Shown: positions 15,625-25,178, counted from the first letter of the stretch. The stretch is 64,000 nucleotides of DNA from Motiliproteus sp047633175 (GCA_047633175.1 JBLIEQ010000007.1:1-64000), one strand, 5' to 3'. Notes: a model not told the origin generated them from the letters alone. Program-made: numbers and translations.

Positions 15625-16890
15625 ATGAGTTTTGCTTCCCTGGGCTTGTCCGCCCCTATCCTTGCCGCTGTCACAGAAAAAGGCTACGAAACGCCGTCGC
15701 CGATACAGGAACAGGCGATCCCCGCCATTCTTGAGGGCAAGGATGTGATGGCTGCGGCCCAGACCGGTACCGGTAAGACCGCAGGCTTTACCCTGCCGCT
15801 GCTGGACCTGCTGTCCGAGGGCGCGTTGGCACGGCCCAACCAGGCGCGTGCGCTGGTATTGACGCCGACGCGTGAGCTGGCCGCACAGGTCGCCGCGAGT
15901 GTTGAGACCTACGGGAAAAATCTGCCGCTGCGCTCCACCGTGGTCTTTGGCGGCGTCAAAATCAACCCGCAGATGATGAAGCTGCGTCAGGGCGTCGATA
16001 TCCTGGTAGCGACTCCCGGGCGCCTGATGGATCTGTATAACCAGCGCGCGGTACGGTTTGATAACCTCGAGGTGCTGGTTCTCGATGAAGCCGATCGCAT
16101 GCTGGATATGGGTTTTATTCATGATATTAAAAAGATTCTTGCAGTGCTGCCTAAGAATCGCCAGAACCTGATGTTTTCGGCGACCTTCTCCGGTGAGATC
16201 CGCAAGCTTGCTAAAGGGCTGGTCAATGATCCGGTCGAGATCTCGGTAACCCCGAGGAACACCACCGCGCCTACGGTTGAGCAGTGGATCTGTGTCGTCG
16301 ACAAGAATCAGAAGCCGGCGGTGCTGACCAAGCTGATCCTAGATAACGAATGGCAGCAGGTGCTGGTCTTTAACCGTACGAAGCATGGAGCGAACCGGCT
16401 GACCAAACAGCTGGAGGCGCAGGGTATTAACGCCGCTGCGATCCATGGCAATAAAAGCCAGGGCGCACGCACCAAGGCCCTGGCCGAATTTAAAAGCGGC
16501 AAGGTTCGAGTGCTGGTAGCGACCGATATCGCGGCACGCGGGCTGGATATCGAGCAGTTGCCCCAGGTGGTCAATTTTGAATTGCCCAATGTCCCCGAAG
16601 ATTATATTCACCGCATCGGTCGTACCGGGCGAGCGGGTTCGACGGGTCAGGCAGTATCCTTGGTCAGCGAAGATGAAACCAAGCAGCTGTTTGATATCGA
16701 ACGCCTGACGCAGACGCTGTTAACCCGCAAACTGGTTGAGGGTTATAAGCCTGTCCATGATGTGCCTGAATCGCGCCTGAATCAGCGTGCGCACAGCGCC
16801 AAGAAGCCCAAGCAGCCCAGGGTAGGGCATCGTGATGGTCAGCGCTCCGGCGAAAACGCACGCGGGCATCAGCCACGCACCGGGCGGTAA
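15625..16890 (+). CDS. DEAD-box RNA helicase, RhlE type (first of three)
   Basis: A 421-residue ATP-dependent RNA helicase. All core motifs are present: the Q motif (YETPSPIQEQAIP), motif I AQTGTGKT, PTRELA, motif II DEAD, motif III SAT, AARGLDIEQLP and motif VI HRIGRTGRAG. A short basic tail follows (KKPKQPR and after). RhlE proteins act in ribosome assembly and RNA turnover. I set the start at ATG 15625 (MSFASLGLSAPIL), as in RhlE proteins, not at the in-frame ATG 15559. It is followed 28 bp later by a DUF454 gene. Confidence 0.93.
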   Translation: MSFASLGLSAPILAAVTEKGYETPSPIQEQAIPAILEGKDVMAAAQTGTGKTAGFTLPLLDLLSEGALARPNQARALVLTPTRELAAQVAASVETYGKNLPLRSTVVFGGVKINPQMMKLRQGVDILVATPGRLMDLYNQRAVRFDNLEVLVLDEADRMLDMGFIHDIKKILAVLPKNRQNLMFSATFSGEIRKLAKGLVNDPVEISVTPRNTTAPTVEQWICVVDKNQKPAVLTKLILDNEWQQVLVFNRTKHGANRLTKQLEAQGINAAAIHGNKSQGARTKALAEFKSGKVRVLVATDIAARGLDIEQLPQVVNFELPNVPEDYIHRIGRTGRAGSTGQAVSLVSEDETKQLFDIERLTQTLLTRKLVEGYKPVHDVPESRLNQRAHSAKKPKQPRVGHRDGQRSGENARGHQPRTGR

Positions 16891-16918
16891 TCGCCGTACC
16901 CGTAATCCGGGGGTCTTG

Positions 16919-17293
16919 ATGTTACGCCGATCGCTTTATCTGACCTTCGGTCTAGGCTGTCTGTTGTTGGCGGCGATAGGGGTGCTGCTGCCGTTGCTCC
17001 CCACGACCCCCTTCGTGCTGCTGGCCGCCTATTTCTTCGGGCGCAGTTCGCCCCGTCTGCATGCGTTGTTGCTGAACCATCGGTTGTTCGGGCCGATCAT
17101 CAGTCAGTGGGAGCGCTACGGGGTGATCCCACTGAAAATCAAACTGTTCTCCAGCTCGATGATGCTGGTGATGGTCTGTTACCCGGTGTTTTTCAAGTCG
17201 CTGCCGCTGTGGGTCGATCTTAGTGCGGGTGCTACGGTACTGCTGGCGTTGCTCTATATCTGGAGCCGCCCCTCGGCGCGGCCCCGCTCCTGA
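16919..17293 (+). CDS. DUF454 family inner-membrane protein (YbaN-like)
   Basis: A 124-residue membrane protein with about three to four hydrophobic helices. The conserved start LYLTFGLGCLLLAAIGVLLP and the signature LLPTTPFVLLAAYFFGRSSP place it in the DUF454/YbaN family, whose function is not known. ATG 16919 was chosen because the protein then starts right at the conserved region; upstream in-frame codons run into the helicase tail. Likely co-transcribed with the helicase. Confidence 0.88.
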   Translation: MLRRSLYLTFGLGCLLLAAIGVLLPLLPTTPFVLLAAYFFGRSSPRLHALLLNHRLFGPIISQWERYGVIPLKIKLFSSSMMLVMVCYPVFFKSLPLWVDLSAGATVLLALLYIWSRPSARPRS

Positions 17294-17306
17294 GGGGGCA
17301 GTCAGC

Positions 17307-17555
17307 CTATTTATCCCAGACCGATCTGCGCACCGGTTTGTTCTGGCTGGCGATATACAGCTCTTCGACGGCGGTTCTTGCCCAGGGTGTCTTGCGCAAA
17401 AAGGTGAGACTGGATTTGACCGAGGGATCACTGCTGAAGCAGCGGATCTTGATCCGGGTGGCCAGTGCCTCCCAGCCGTACTGATCAACCAGGCTGTTGA
17501 TGATCGCTTCCAGAGTCACGCCGTGCAGTGGATTGTCGGGCTGTTGTTGACTCAT
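17307..17555 (-). CDS. VF530 family protein (DUF2132)
   Basis: An 82-residue protein of the VF530 family, named after a Vibrio fischeri structure and suggested to bind DNA. The family sequence HGVTLEAIINSLVDQYGWEALATRI and the SDPSVKSSLTFLRKTPWAR segment are both present, over the full usual length. It is convergent with the DUF454 gene, with stops 13 bp apart. The 250-bp gap beyond it holds only a TATC microrepeat (17717-17733) and the yebC promoter region. Confidence 0.88.
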   Translation of the reverse strand: MSQQQPDNPLHGVTLEAIINSLVDQYGWEALATRIKIRCFSSDPSVKSSLTFLRKTPWARTAVEELYIASQNKPVRRSVWDK

Positions 17556-17806
17556 GATTGTTGGCTCATAGGTAGGTCCTGAGTGAGGGGGCTGAATGTG
17601 GGTGCTGAATGTGAGTGAAGAACATGGCGCTTTGATGCTCCGAGCATATCTGCGATAGTAGCGCGCTTGTATTCGGTGCGTAGTTTGTCGAAGCTTTGGA
17701 TTTGGCGCAATACTGAGTTTATCTATCTATCTATAGTGTGTTGGGCGGGGTTCTGACCTCGCCGCTCGAGTAAAATTATTTTTTATCACTTTAATGGGAC
17801 CGTGTC

Positions 17807-18523
17807 ATGGGCAGAGCCTACCAGAACCGTAAAGAATCGATGGCTAAGACAGCCGATGCCAAAGCCAAAGTTTACAGTAAATATGGTCGCGAGATTTATG
17901 TCTGTGCCAAGTCCGGTGGTGTAGAGCCCGATGGTAACCTGGCACTGCGGGGGTTGATCGAGCGGGCGAAGAAAGATCAGGTGCCCACCCATGTTATAGA
18001 GAAGGCGATCGATAAGGCCAAGGGCGGCGGCGGTGAAGATTTTTCGGTGGCGCGCTATGAGGGCTATGGTCCCGGCAGCTGTATGGTCATCGTTGAATGC
18101 CTGACCGACAACCCAAACCGAACGTTCGGTGATGTCCGGCTGTGTTTTACCAAGACTAAATGCAAGATCGGCACTCAGGGCAGTGTCAGTCATATGTTTG
18201 ATCACAGCGCCATCCTGGCTTTTAAACACGATGATGAGGAGGCGGTGCTGGAAGCCTTGATGATGGCTGATGTCGATGTCGGTGATATCGAAAATGAAGA
18301 CGGTTTGATCACGGTCTTTGCCCCTCATACCGAATACTCCAAGGCGAAGGTGGCGTTGGCCGAGGCTTTTGCTGATATCGATTATGAATTCGATGAGATC
18401 CAGTTTCTGCCGCAGAGCAGTGCCCCGATCTCTGAAGAGGATCTGCCGATGTTCGAGAAGTTTATAGAGATGCTCAATGATGTCGATGACGTCCAGAACA
18501 TCTATCATAACGCCGAGCTTTAA
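17807..18523 (+). CDS. YebC/PmpR family protein, YeeN subgroup
   Basis: A 238-residue protein of the YebC/TACO1 family. Members have been described as DNA-binding regulators and, more recently, as translation factors that help ribosomes through proline runs. It starts MGRAYQNRKESMAKTADAKA, as YeeN-type members do, keeps the GGGGEDF and YEGYGPGSCMVIVECLTDN segments, and has the three-domain length expected. It is transcribed alone, 156 bp before the second DEAD-box helicase. Intact. Confidence 0.92.
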   Translation: MGRAYQNRKESMAKTADAKAKVYSKYGREIYVCAKSGGVEPDGNLALRGLIERAKKDQVPTHVIEKAIDKAKGGGGEDFSVARYEGYGPGSCMVIVECLTDNPNRTFGDVRLCFTKTKCKIGTQGSVSHMFDHSAILAFKHDDEEAVLEALMMADVDVGDIENEDGLITVFAPHTEYSKAKVALAEAFADIDYEFDEIQFLPQSSAPISEEDLPMFEKFIEMLNDVDDVQNIYHNAEL

Positions 18524-18679
18524 TCGGCCTTGTGGGTGCCGGGCTCTTGTATCAGAAAGAGGCCGGCTATACTCTCTAAAAAGCGTCTTGGCTATAATCT
18601 ATCGCACCCTGTCGCGATAAATCCTGTACAATACGCGCTCCGTTTTTTTTGGCTGTAGCCGATCTACAAAGGATTTATC

Positions 18680-19972
18680 ATGATATTTGCATCATTAGAC
18701 CTGGCTTCCGAGCTTCAACAAGCCGTTGATGCCTGTGGTTACAGCCAGATGACCGCTATTCAAGAGCGCGCCATCGTTCCGGCGCGGCGCGGTAAAGATC
18801 TGCTGGCTAACGCCCAGACAGGTACCGGAAAGACCGCCGCCTTCGCGCTGCCTATCCTGCAACAGATGTACGATCGTCCCTCGGCTACCGTTTCTGGAGC
18901 TCCGCGTGCACTGATCCTGACTCCGACCCGGGAGTTGGCCGAGCAGGTGGCCGAAACCATCAGCCGTTATGCCCAGTTTTTGCCCCTGTCGGTCCTGGCG
19001 CTTTACGGCGGAGTGAAGATGAGCGGCCAGCACAGCAAGCTCAAAGCCGGCGTCGATATCATCGTCTCGACCCCCGGGCGTCTGCTGGAGCATCTTGAGC
19101 AGTGCAACATCAATCTGTCCAAGGTCGAGTTTGTGGTGCTCGATGAGGCGGATCGGATGCTGGATATGGGCTTTATCGCCGATGTGCATGGGCTGCTAAA
19201 GATGGCCCCCAAGAAACGTCAGACCCTGCTGTTCTCCGCCACGGCATCGCCTGCGGTTAATCTGCTGGCCAAGGAGCTGCTGCATAACCATGAGGTGATT
19301 CGCGTCGCCAAGCAGAACTCCATTGCCGAGACCGTCGAACATGTGGTCTATCCGGTCGAAGAGCGGCGTAAGATCGAACTCTTTATCACCCTGATTGAAA
19401 AGCACAACTGGTTTCAGGTGCTGGTATTTACCAGCACCAAGGCGCAGGCCGATGAGTTAATGCGCAACCTGAAGATGGTTAAGATCAGTGCGGCACTCTG
19501 TCATGGCGATAAGAGCCAGGGTTCGCGCCGACGCGCTATCGCCGACTTTAAAGCCGGTGATATCCAGGTGCTGGTGGCAACCGAAGTGGCCGCTCGTGGG
19601 CTGGATATCCAGGGCCTGGAGCACGTGGTTAACTACAATCTGCCCTATCTGGCGGAGGACTATGTCCACCGTGTCGGCCGTACCGGTCGCGCCGGCGCTC
19701 AGGGCAAGGCGATCTCGTTTGTGAGCCGTGAAGAGGAGCGTACCCTGGATAATATCGAGCGCCTGATCGGTGCCACTATCGATCGTGTGTATATGAAGGG
19801 CTTCGACGTCACCAGTCGTGAGAAGATCTTTACCAACCTGGCGCAACAGGCGCGTCCGGGGCGCACCAACAGAGAAAGCCAGACCAAAATTATTCGCAAT
19901 AAGATCAGTACCGAAAAAGCCAGAACTAGGACCGTTGGGAATAAGGCGGTTAAGTCTTCTAAGAAGGGTTAA
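18680..19972 (+). CDS. DEAD-box RNA helicase, RhlE type (second of three)
   Basis: A 430-residue ATP-dependent RNA helicase with the Q motif region YSQMTAIQERAIVP, AQTGTGKT, PTRELA, DEAD, SAT, AARGLD and HRVGRTGRAG, then a basic tail with RTRTVGNKAVKSSKKG. AAGGA at 18668-18672 is a good ribosome site for ATG 18680. It is clearly a separate paralog from the helicases at 15625 and 20193 rather than a tandem copy, because loops and tails differ. It ends just before a dispersed repeat. Confidence 0.93.
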   Translation: MIFASLDLASELQQAVDACGYSQMTAIQERAIVPARRGKDLLANAQTGTGKTAAFALPILQQMYDRPSATVSGAPRALILTPTRELAEQVAETISRYAQFLPLSVLALYGGVKMSGQHSKLKAGVDIIVSTPGRLLEHLEQCNINLSKVEFVVLDEADRMLDMGFIADVHGLLKMAPKKRQTLLFSATASPAVNLLAKELLHNHEVIRVAKQNSIAETVEHVVYPVEERRKIELFITLIEKHNWFQVLVFTSTKAQADELMRNLKMVKISAALCHGDKSQGSRRRAIADFKAGDIQVLVATEVAARGLDIQGLEHVVNYNLPYLAEDYVHRVGRTGRAGAQGKAISFVSREEERTLDNIERLIGATIDRVYMKGFDVTSREKIFTNLAQQARPGRTNRESQTKIIRNKISTEKARTRTVGNKAVKSSKKG

Positions 19973-19974
19973 CC

Positions 19975-20166
19975 CTGTAGGTCGGACTGTAGGTCGGACT
20001 TTAGTCCGACGCAGGGTGCTCCTTGCCAGAATTGTCGGACTCCTTCTACCCAGAAAACGCCGACCTACAGGGAGTTTCTTTTGTGGGTTAGGCTTCAGTC
20101 CGGCGATCGCTGCACCTTGCCAGCATTATCGGACTACCTTCTACCCACAAAACGCCGACCCACAGC
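19975..20166. repeat. Dispersed palindromic repeat, two tandem copies
   Basis: Two related units of about 80 bp follow each other. Each starts with GTAGGTCGGACT or GTGGGTTAGGCT, has CCTTGCCAG(A/C)ATT(G/A)TCGGACT in the middle and ends with AAAACGCCGACC(T/C)ACAG, so each end is complementary to the other. They lie between convergent helicase genes and could serve as transcription stops. Related copies are at 14797-14940 and 30161-30306, with fragments at 23152-23250. Confidence 0.65.
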
Positions 20167-20192
20167 CCCTTCCTTCCCCATCTTCAAAAAAA

Positions 20193-21449
20193 TCAGCGCC
20201 TGCGCGGCTTCTTGCCCAGGGCGCGATCCCGGGCCCGGTGTTTCTGCGCGGTCGCGCTGTTTTTGCGTGTTGTGGGCACTTCCCGGTTAAGATCCGGCTC
20301 GTAGCCCGGCAGCCACTGGGGTAGCAGGCTGGTCTGGAGGATCACCTCGATCTCTTCGAGCAGGTAGTTTTCTTCGCTGCTGAGCAGTGAGATGGCGACT
20401 CCCGAACCCCCGGCGCGACCGGTACGACCGATGCGGTGGATATAGTCTTCGGCCTTAAAGGGCAGCTCATAATTGATCACATATTTGAGCTGATCGATAT
20501 CCAGCCCGCGCGCGGCGACATCGGTGGCCACCAGCGCGCGTAATTCACCCGCTCGAAACGCCTCCAGGGCCCGTTCCCGTGCCCCCTGGGACTTATCTCC
20601 GTGGATCGACAGGGCCTTGAGGCCATCTTTAACCATCTCGCTGGCCAGCTGGTCGGCGCTCTGTTTGGTGCGGGTGAAGATCAGTACCTGATGCCAGTTT
20701 TTAGCGCCGATCAGGTGCGATACCAACTCTCGTTTGCGCTCGGCGTCGACCGCGTAGATCCGCTGTTCGACCTGAAGGGCGGCGGTATTACGGGCATCGA
20801 CCTCGATCAGGGTCGGTGAGGCGCGCAGCAGGGTCTTGCTCAGGGTAAATATGGCCTGATCGAAGGTGGCAGAAAACAGCAGGGTCTGGCGTTCGCTGGG
20901 CACCGAACTGAGAATCCGTTTGATCTCGTCGATAAAGCCCATATCGAGCATTCGATCGGCTTCATCGAATACCAGCTGTTGCACCTGACTCAGATCGACC
21001 GCGCCGCGTTGGATTAGATCCAGCAGCCTTCCGGGAGTCGCCACCAGGATATCGACCCCGGCGACCAGCGTTGCTATCTGGGTATTGAGGCTGGCACCAC
21101 CATAGACCAGCGCGGTCTTCAGCGGGCTGAAGGCGCCGTAGCGGACCAGGCTTTGATAGACCTGCTGGGCCAGCTCCCGGGTTGGCGTGAGGATCAGGGC
21201 GCGGACCGGGCGCATACTGCTGTGTGCCGCAGTAGAGGCGCTCAGTAATTGTAGGATCGGCAGGGCGAAGGCGGCGGTCTTGCCGGTGCCGGTCTGTGCC
21301 CCGGCCATCACATCCTGGCCTGCCAGGATGGCGGGAATGGACGCGCTCTGTATCGGCGTGGGCGCGCTGTAGCCGCGCTCGGCCAGGGCATCGATCAGCA
21401 GTTGCTGAAGGCCCAGGGCGGCAAAGCTTGGGGTGATCTCTGTGGTCAT
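20193..21449 (-). CDS. DEAD-box RNA helicase, RhlE type (third of three)
   Basis: A 418-residue RNA helicase with the full motif set: YSAPTPIQSASIP, AQTGTGKT, PTRELAQQV, DEAD, SATF, AARGLDIDQLKYV and HRIGRTGRAG. It ends in a short very basic tail (ALGKKPRRR). It starts 4 bp after the stop of the COG2509 flavoprotein gene, so the two form an operon. It is convergent with the second helicase. Confidence 0.93.
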   Translation of the reverse strand: MTTEITPSFAALGLQQLLIDALAERGYSAPTPIQSASIPAILAGQDVMAGAQTGTGKTAAFALPILQLLSASTAAHSSMRPVRALILTPTRELAQQVYQSLVRYGAFSPLKTALVYGGASLNTQIATLVAGVDILVATPGRLLDLIQRGAVDLSQVQQLVFDEADRMLDMGFIDEIKRILSSVPSERQTLLFSATFDQAIFTLSKTLLRASPTLIEVDARNTAALQVEQRIYAVDAERKRELVSHLIGAKNWHQVLIFTRTKQSADQLASEMVKDGLKALSIHGDKSQGARERALEAFRAGELRALVATDVAARGLDIDQLKYVINYELPFKAEDYIHRIGRTGRAGGSGVAISLLSSEENYLLEEIEVILQTSLLPQWLPGYEPDLNREVPTTRKNSATAQKHRARDRALGKKPRRR

Positions 21450-21453
21450 CTAC

Positions 21454-23067
21454 TTAGCGCTTATGTTTGCTGTTAATGCTCAGGGCGATCGCCTCGGCCA
21501 GCTTAATGCCGTCGATTGCCGCCGACATGATGCCGCCGGCATAGCCGGCACCCTCGCCACCGGGATAGAGCCCCCGGGTGTTGAGGCTTTGCAGGTCGTC
21601 GGGACTGCGTTTGATCACCAGGGGTGATGAGGTGCGGGTTTCGACGCCGGTCAGCAGGGCATCGTCCTGGGCAAAGCCCTTGATCTGCTTATTAAAGGCA
21701 GGGATCGCTTCGCGAAGCGCGGCAATACAGAAATCGGGCAGGGCGGCAGACAGATCGGTGAGCTTAATGCCCGGCTTGAAGGAGGGGGCGATACTGCCGA
21801 TCTTTTCCGAACCCTTGCCTCTGAGGAAGTCACCCACTTTCTGTGCGGGAGCATCGTAGTTTTCACCGCCCATCAGGTAGGCACTGCGCTCAAGCTGGCG
21901 TTGCAGGGCTATCCCTGCCAGCGGGCCGCCCGGATAATCGGTCGGATCGATGCCGACCACGATCGCACTGTTGGCATTGCGCTCCTGGCGAGAGTACTGG
22001 CTCATGCCGTTGGTGACGACCTGGTGTTCTTCGGAGGAAGAGGCGACGACGGTGCCTCCCGGACACATGCAGAAGCTGTATACCGAGCGGCCATTGCTGC
22101 AGTGATGTACGAGCTTGTAATCGGCCGATCCGAGGATGGGGTTGCCCGTATATTTACCAAAGCGGGCCTTATCGATCAGCGACTGCGGATGCTCGATTCG
22201 AAACCCGATCGAGAACGGCTTGGACTCCATCTGGACCTTCTTGTGGTAGAGCATCTCGAAGGTATCACGAGCGCTGTGGCCGATGGCCAGGGCGATATGC
22301 TGGCTGCGCAGGGTTTCACCGTCGCCCAGGGTGATGCCGGTCACCTGACCGTCGTCGATCAGCAGATCCTCCAGTCTCGAACTGAAACGGATCTCGCCGC
22401 CCAACTCGATAATGCTGGCGCGCATCTTCTCCACCATCGAGACCAGGCGGAAGGTGCCTATATGGGGCTTGCTGACATAGAGGATCTCTTCAGGCGCACC
22501 CGCTTCGACAAACTCGGTGAGAACTTTGCGGCCATATTGCTTGGGATCTTTAATCTGGGTCCAGAGTTTGCCATCCGAAAAGGTGCCGGCACCGCCTTCG
22601 CCAAACTGCACATTGGATTCGGTGTTCAGTTTTTTCTCACGCCAGAATCCGAAGGTATCCTTGGTGCGCTCTCTGACCTCCTTGCCGCGCTCGATGATCA
22701 GCGGCCGGTAGCCCATCTGTGCCAGCAGCAGGCCAGCCAGCAGGCCGCAGGGGCCAAAGCCGATCACCAGTGGGCGCTCCTGCAGATCCGCGGGTGCCTG
22801 AGCCACGAATTTGTAGATCATATCCGGCGCAACTTTGACCGAGCCGTTGCCCGCGAATGTCTCAAGCAGTTGCTCATTCACGCAGGTATCAACATCCAGG
22901 GTGTAGATCAGGGTGATATTGCGTTTATTACGAGCATCGTAGCCGCGCCGCCGGATCTCATAGCTCAGCAGTTGTTCGGCGGTAATGGCAAGACGATCGA
23001 GAATGGCGCTAGCCAAGGCCGCATCGTCGTGATCGATGGGCAATATAACATTGGATATACGAATCAT
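21454..23067 (-). CDS. COG2509 FAD-dependent oxidoreductase
   Basis: A 537-residue flavoprotein of the COG2509 uncharacterised FAD-dependent dehydrogenase family. After an N-terminal small domain (about 1-95), the FAD-binding dinucleotide fold begins at VIGFGPCGLLAGLLLAQMG. Family motifs include QFGEGGAGTFSDGKL, the cysteine-containing YSFCMCPGG and the C-terminal GLYPGGEGAGYAGGIMS. The reaction is not known; the family resembles geranylgeranyl-reductase-like and GlpO-like flavoproteins. It is first in a two-gene operon with the helicase at 20193. No membrane segment or signal is seen. Confidence 0.88.
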   Translation of the reverse strand: MIRISNVILPIDHDDAALASAILDRLAITAEQLLSYEIRRRGYDARNKRNITLIYTLDVDTCVNEQLLETFAGNGSVKVAPDMIYKFVAQAPADLQERPLVIGFGPCGLLAGLLLAQMGYRPLIIERGKEVRERTKDTFGFWREKKLNTESNVQFGEGGAGTFSDGKLWTQIKDPKQYGRKVLTEFVEAGAPEEILYVSKPHIGTFRLVSMVEKMRASIIELGGEIRFSSRLEDLLIDDGQVTGITLGDGETLRSQHIALAIGHSARDTFEMLYHKKVQMESKPFSIGFRIEHPQSLIDKARFGKYTGNPILGSADYKLVHHCSNGRSVYSFCMCPGGTVVASSSEEHQVVTNGMSQYSRQERNANSAIVVGIDPTDYPGGPLAGIALQRQLERSAYLMGGENYDAPAQKVGDFLRGKGSEKIGSIAPSFKPGIKLTDLSAALPDFCIAALREAIPAFNKQIKGFAQDDALLTGVETRTSSPLVIKRSPDDLQSLNTRGLYPGGEGAGYAGGIMSAAIDGIKLAEAIALSINSKHKR

Positions 23068-23117
23068 TTAAGGCGTTCCAGCGAGCTGTTTAACGATGAT
23101 GATCATGAAAATATGAT

Positions 23118-23144
23118 CCCGCTCTCTTAAGAGAGCCGGGTTTT
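23118..23144. other. Hairpin with T tail
   Basis: CCC-GCTCTCTT and AAGAGAGC-C-GGG form a strong stem with one bulge, followed on the plus strand by TTTT. It lies between the hydrolase stop and the flavoprotein start, both read on the minus strand, so its orientation does not fit an obvious terminator for either. Confidence 0.4.
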
Positions 23145-23284
23145 GTGCAGTAGGTCGGCTGTTCTGGGTCGCCTCCTGGGGATCAAGTGGAAGATTTTAC
23201 GTTATTTTTTGCATCCGTGCCGCTCTGGCTATTGCTGTGGGTCGGCTTTTTTTGGGCTGAGTGTATTCCGATAATGCCAGCACG

Positions 23285-24136
23285 CTAGCTGAGGCTGTTG
23301 CAGAACTGCTCCAGATCGTAGATAAATTGCTCCCGGTGCCATAGGTGCGGCGAGTGATCGGCGTTAGCGTAGATCTTTAACCGACTGTCGGGGATCTGCC
23401 CGGCTACCCAGCGGGCTAGCGTCTGGGTATAAAACTGGCTCTGGTCACCGTAGATCAGCAGGCAGGGGATATCGATCCGGGGTAGCAGGTCGCGGTAATC
23501 CTGAGCCGCCAGGCTTTGCCAGCAGCGCGTTAGCAGCTCGCCCGGCAGGGTTCGCAGGGCCTGGCGCATCTGCTGGAAGCCAGGCGAGTTCCGCTGGAAG
23601 TTCTCGAAGCTGCGGCGGTTAAAACCATTGGCGACCAGCTCCAGTACCCCTTCGGCAAAGTCTTCACTGAGACGGTTAATAAAGCGGCGGTTGCGTTCGG
23701 CATCGAAATCGCCGTAGATTCCCTGATCCCAGCCGGTATCCGTGACCAGTTTGGGTGATTGATCGACGATACAGAAACCGCCCAGATTACCGCTGCCGTG
23801 GCGGCGGATATACTCCCAACCGGTCAGTGCTCCCATCGAATGGCCGACCAGCACCGGGCGAACCAGCTGGCGCTGCTCGATCAGCTGGTGCAGATCCTCG
23901 GCCATGGCCTCCAGGCTCATATCCGTTTTGGGGTCGGTGCGGTGGTTGCCGTGACCGCGAGCGTCCCAGCACAGGGTCTGGAAACGTTCCGACAGCGGCG
24001 TGGCAAAGGGTAGCCATTCACGCACATCGGCGGTCCAGCCATGCAGGAAGATAAGCGTCCGTCCGGGGTCAGACTGCTCGGGACCGAGAGAAACGTAGTG
24101 AATGGGGCAGAGGTCGTGGGAGGTCAGGATTTCCAT
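23285..24136 (-). CDS. Alpha/beta hydrolase
   Basis: A 283-residue alpha/beta-hydrolase fold enzyme. The oxyanion region is LHGWTADVREW, the nucleophile elbow GHSMG has Ser100, and the likely acid and base are D231 (LIYGDQS) and H261 (ADHSPH). No signal peptide, so cytoplasmic. Substrate is unknown; esterase, lactonase or C-C hydrolase activity would all be possible. It follows the EamA transporter gene by 61 bp on the same strand and could be co-transcribed. Confidence 0.88.
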   Translation of the reverse strand: MEILTSHDLCPIHYVSLGPEQSDPGRTLIFLHGWTADVREWLPFATPLSERFQTLCWDARGHGNHRTDPKTDMSLEAMAEDLHQLIEQRQLVRPVLVGHSMGALTGWEYIRRHGSGNLGGFCIVDQSPKLVTDTGWDQGIYGDFDAERNRRFINRLSEDFAEGVLELVANGFNRRSFENFQRNSPGFQQMRQALRTLPGELLTRCWQSLAAQDYRDLLPRIDIPCLLIYGDQSQFYTQTLARWVAGQIPDSRLKIYANADHSPHLWHREQFIYDLEQFCNSLS

Positions 24137-24197
24137 ATTTTAGCGCCAGGCTCGTCTCGATGCGGTTGATGGGGGCAGGGGTAAGCCATGTCTGAGG

Positions 24198-25178
24198 TTA
24201 GCTCTGTGCGGGAGCGGCCCTGTGAGTCTGGGTGTAGCGTCCCAGTATCGTTAATGCGATGCCGCCGAGGATCATCAGGGTCGCGATCACCAGGCGCCAG
24301 GAGACCGGCTCGGCTACAAAAACAACCCCGCCAGCGGTCGCGATGACCGGCACCAGCAGCTGGATGGCCGCGGCCTGAGTCGTGCTCAGATCGGCCAGCA
24401 CTCGATACCAGATGCTGTAGCCGATGCCCGAGGTCAGTGCGCCCGAGGCGATCGCCAGGATCACCCCGTTGCTGGTCATATGCCCCTGATAGAGACCGAC
24501 CAGCAGCAATACCGCGGCGAGTGGCAGGGTGCGGAGAAAATTGAAGGCGGTATCCGCCAGGGGGTCGCTGGAACCACGGCCCTTGAGGGTATAGCCGCCC
24601 CATGCCATGCCGGCCAGTGTCATCAGTCCAAAACCGAGCAGCGATGGCGTACTCAGGTCTGGCAGCACCAGATAGATAAAGCCGCTGAAGGCCAGTCCTA
24701 GCCCCAGCCATTCGCTGCCGCTTAAGCGGGTGCCGCCCACCAGGGTGACGATGATCATCGTCAGCTGCACGGCACCGAACAGGATCAGTGCGCCTATGCC
24801 GGTATCGAGGCTGATGTAGGCGTACGTAAAGGCGATGGCGTAGCTGAACAGGTAGACGGCTGCCAGCCAGCTGCCGGGCTTGGGTAAGGCGCTGGTTGGA
24901 GCACTGGATGAGGCGCGGGTTGAGCGGGCTGCATGCGGTGGGTTTTGCTGAGTGTTAAGCCTGCGGCGGCGATCGCGCAGCGTCAGCAACAGCATCAGCA
25001 TCATCGCCCCGGCGGTGAGCCGAATCAGGGTGAAACTGGCCGCATCTATTCCGGGCGCATCGCCATCGATATTCAGCGCCAGACGACAGAGTACCGAGTT
25101 GGCCGCTAGGGCGATTAGCGCGGCAGCGGTCAGTAGCAGGGTGGTTAGCAGGGAGCTGGTCGAAGGGGGTTGAGACAT
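24198..25178 (-). CDS. EamA/DMT family membrane exporter
   Basis: A 326-residue drug/metabolite exporter with ten hydrophobic segments and two EamA repeats. It has a polar loop of about 40 residues after the second helix (RDRRRRLNTQQNPPHAARST) that is longer than usual. The motifs TLIRLTAGAMML, TLKGRGSSDPLADTAFNFLR and IQLLVPVIATAGGVVFVAEP are family-like. Substrate is unknown. It is upstream of the alpha/beta hydrolase, perhaps in one operon. ATG 25178 is the first available start. Confidence 0.87.
   Translation of the reverse strand: MSQPPSTSSLLTTLLLTAAALIALAANSVLCRLALNIDGDAPGIDAASFTLIRLTAGAMMLMLLLTLRDRRRRLNTQQNPPHAARSTRASSSAPTSALPKPGSWLAAVYLFSYAIAFTYAYISLDTGIGALILFGAVQLTMIIVTLVGGTRLSGSEWLGLGLAFSGFIYLVLPDLSTPSLLGFGLMTLAGMAWGGYTLKGRGSSDPLADTAFNFLRTLPLAAVLLLVGLYQGHMTSNGVILAIASGALTSGIGYSIWYRVLADLSTTQAAAIQLLVPVIATAGGVVFVAEPVSWRLVIATLMILGGIALTILGRYTQTHRAAPAQS

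Noticed and set aside
17717..17733. TATC microsatellite before yebC as phase-variable promoter
   Set aside because: Only about three to four units and about 75 bp from the start codon; too short to support a claim.
17786..18508. A 240-codon minus-strand frame
   Set aside because: Shadow of the YebC/YeeN gene, which has the clear family sequence.
21901..23130. A 409-codon frame on the plus strand
   Set aside because: It is fully antisense to the COG2509 flavoprotein gene, which has clear family motifs; the peptide has no recognisable features.
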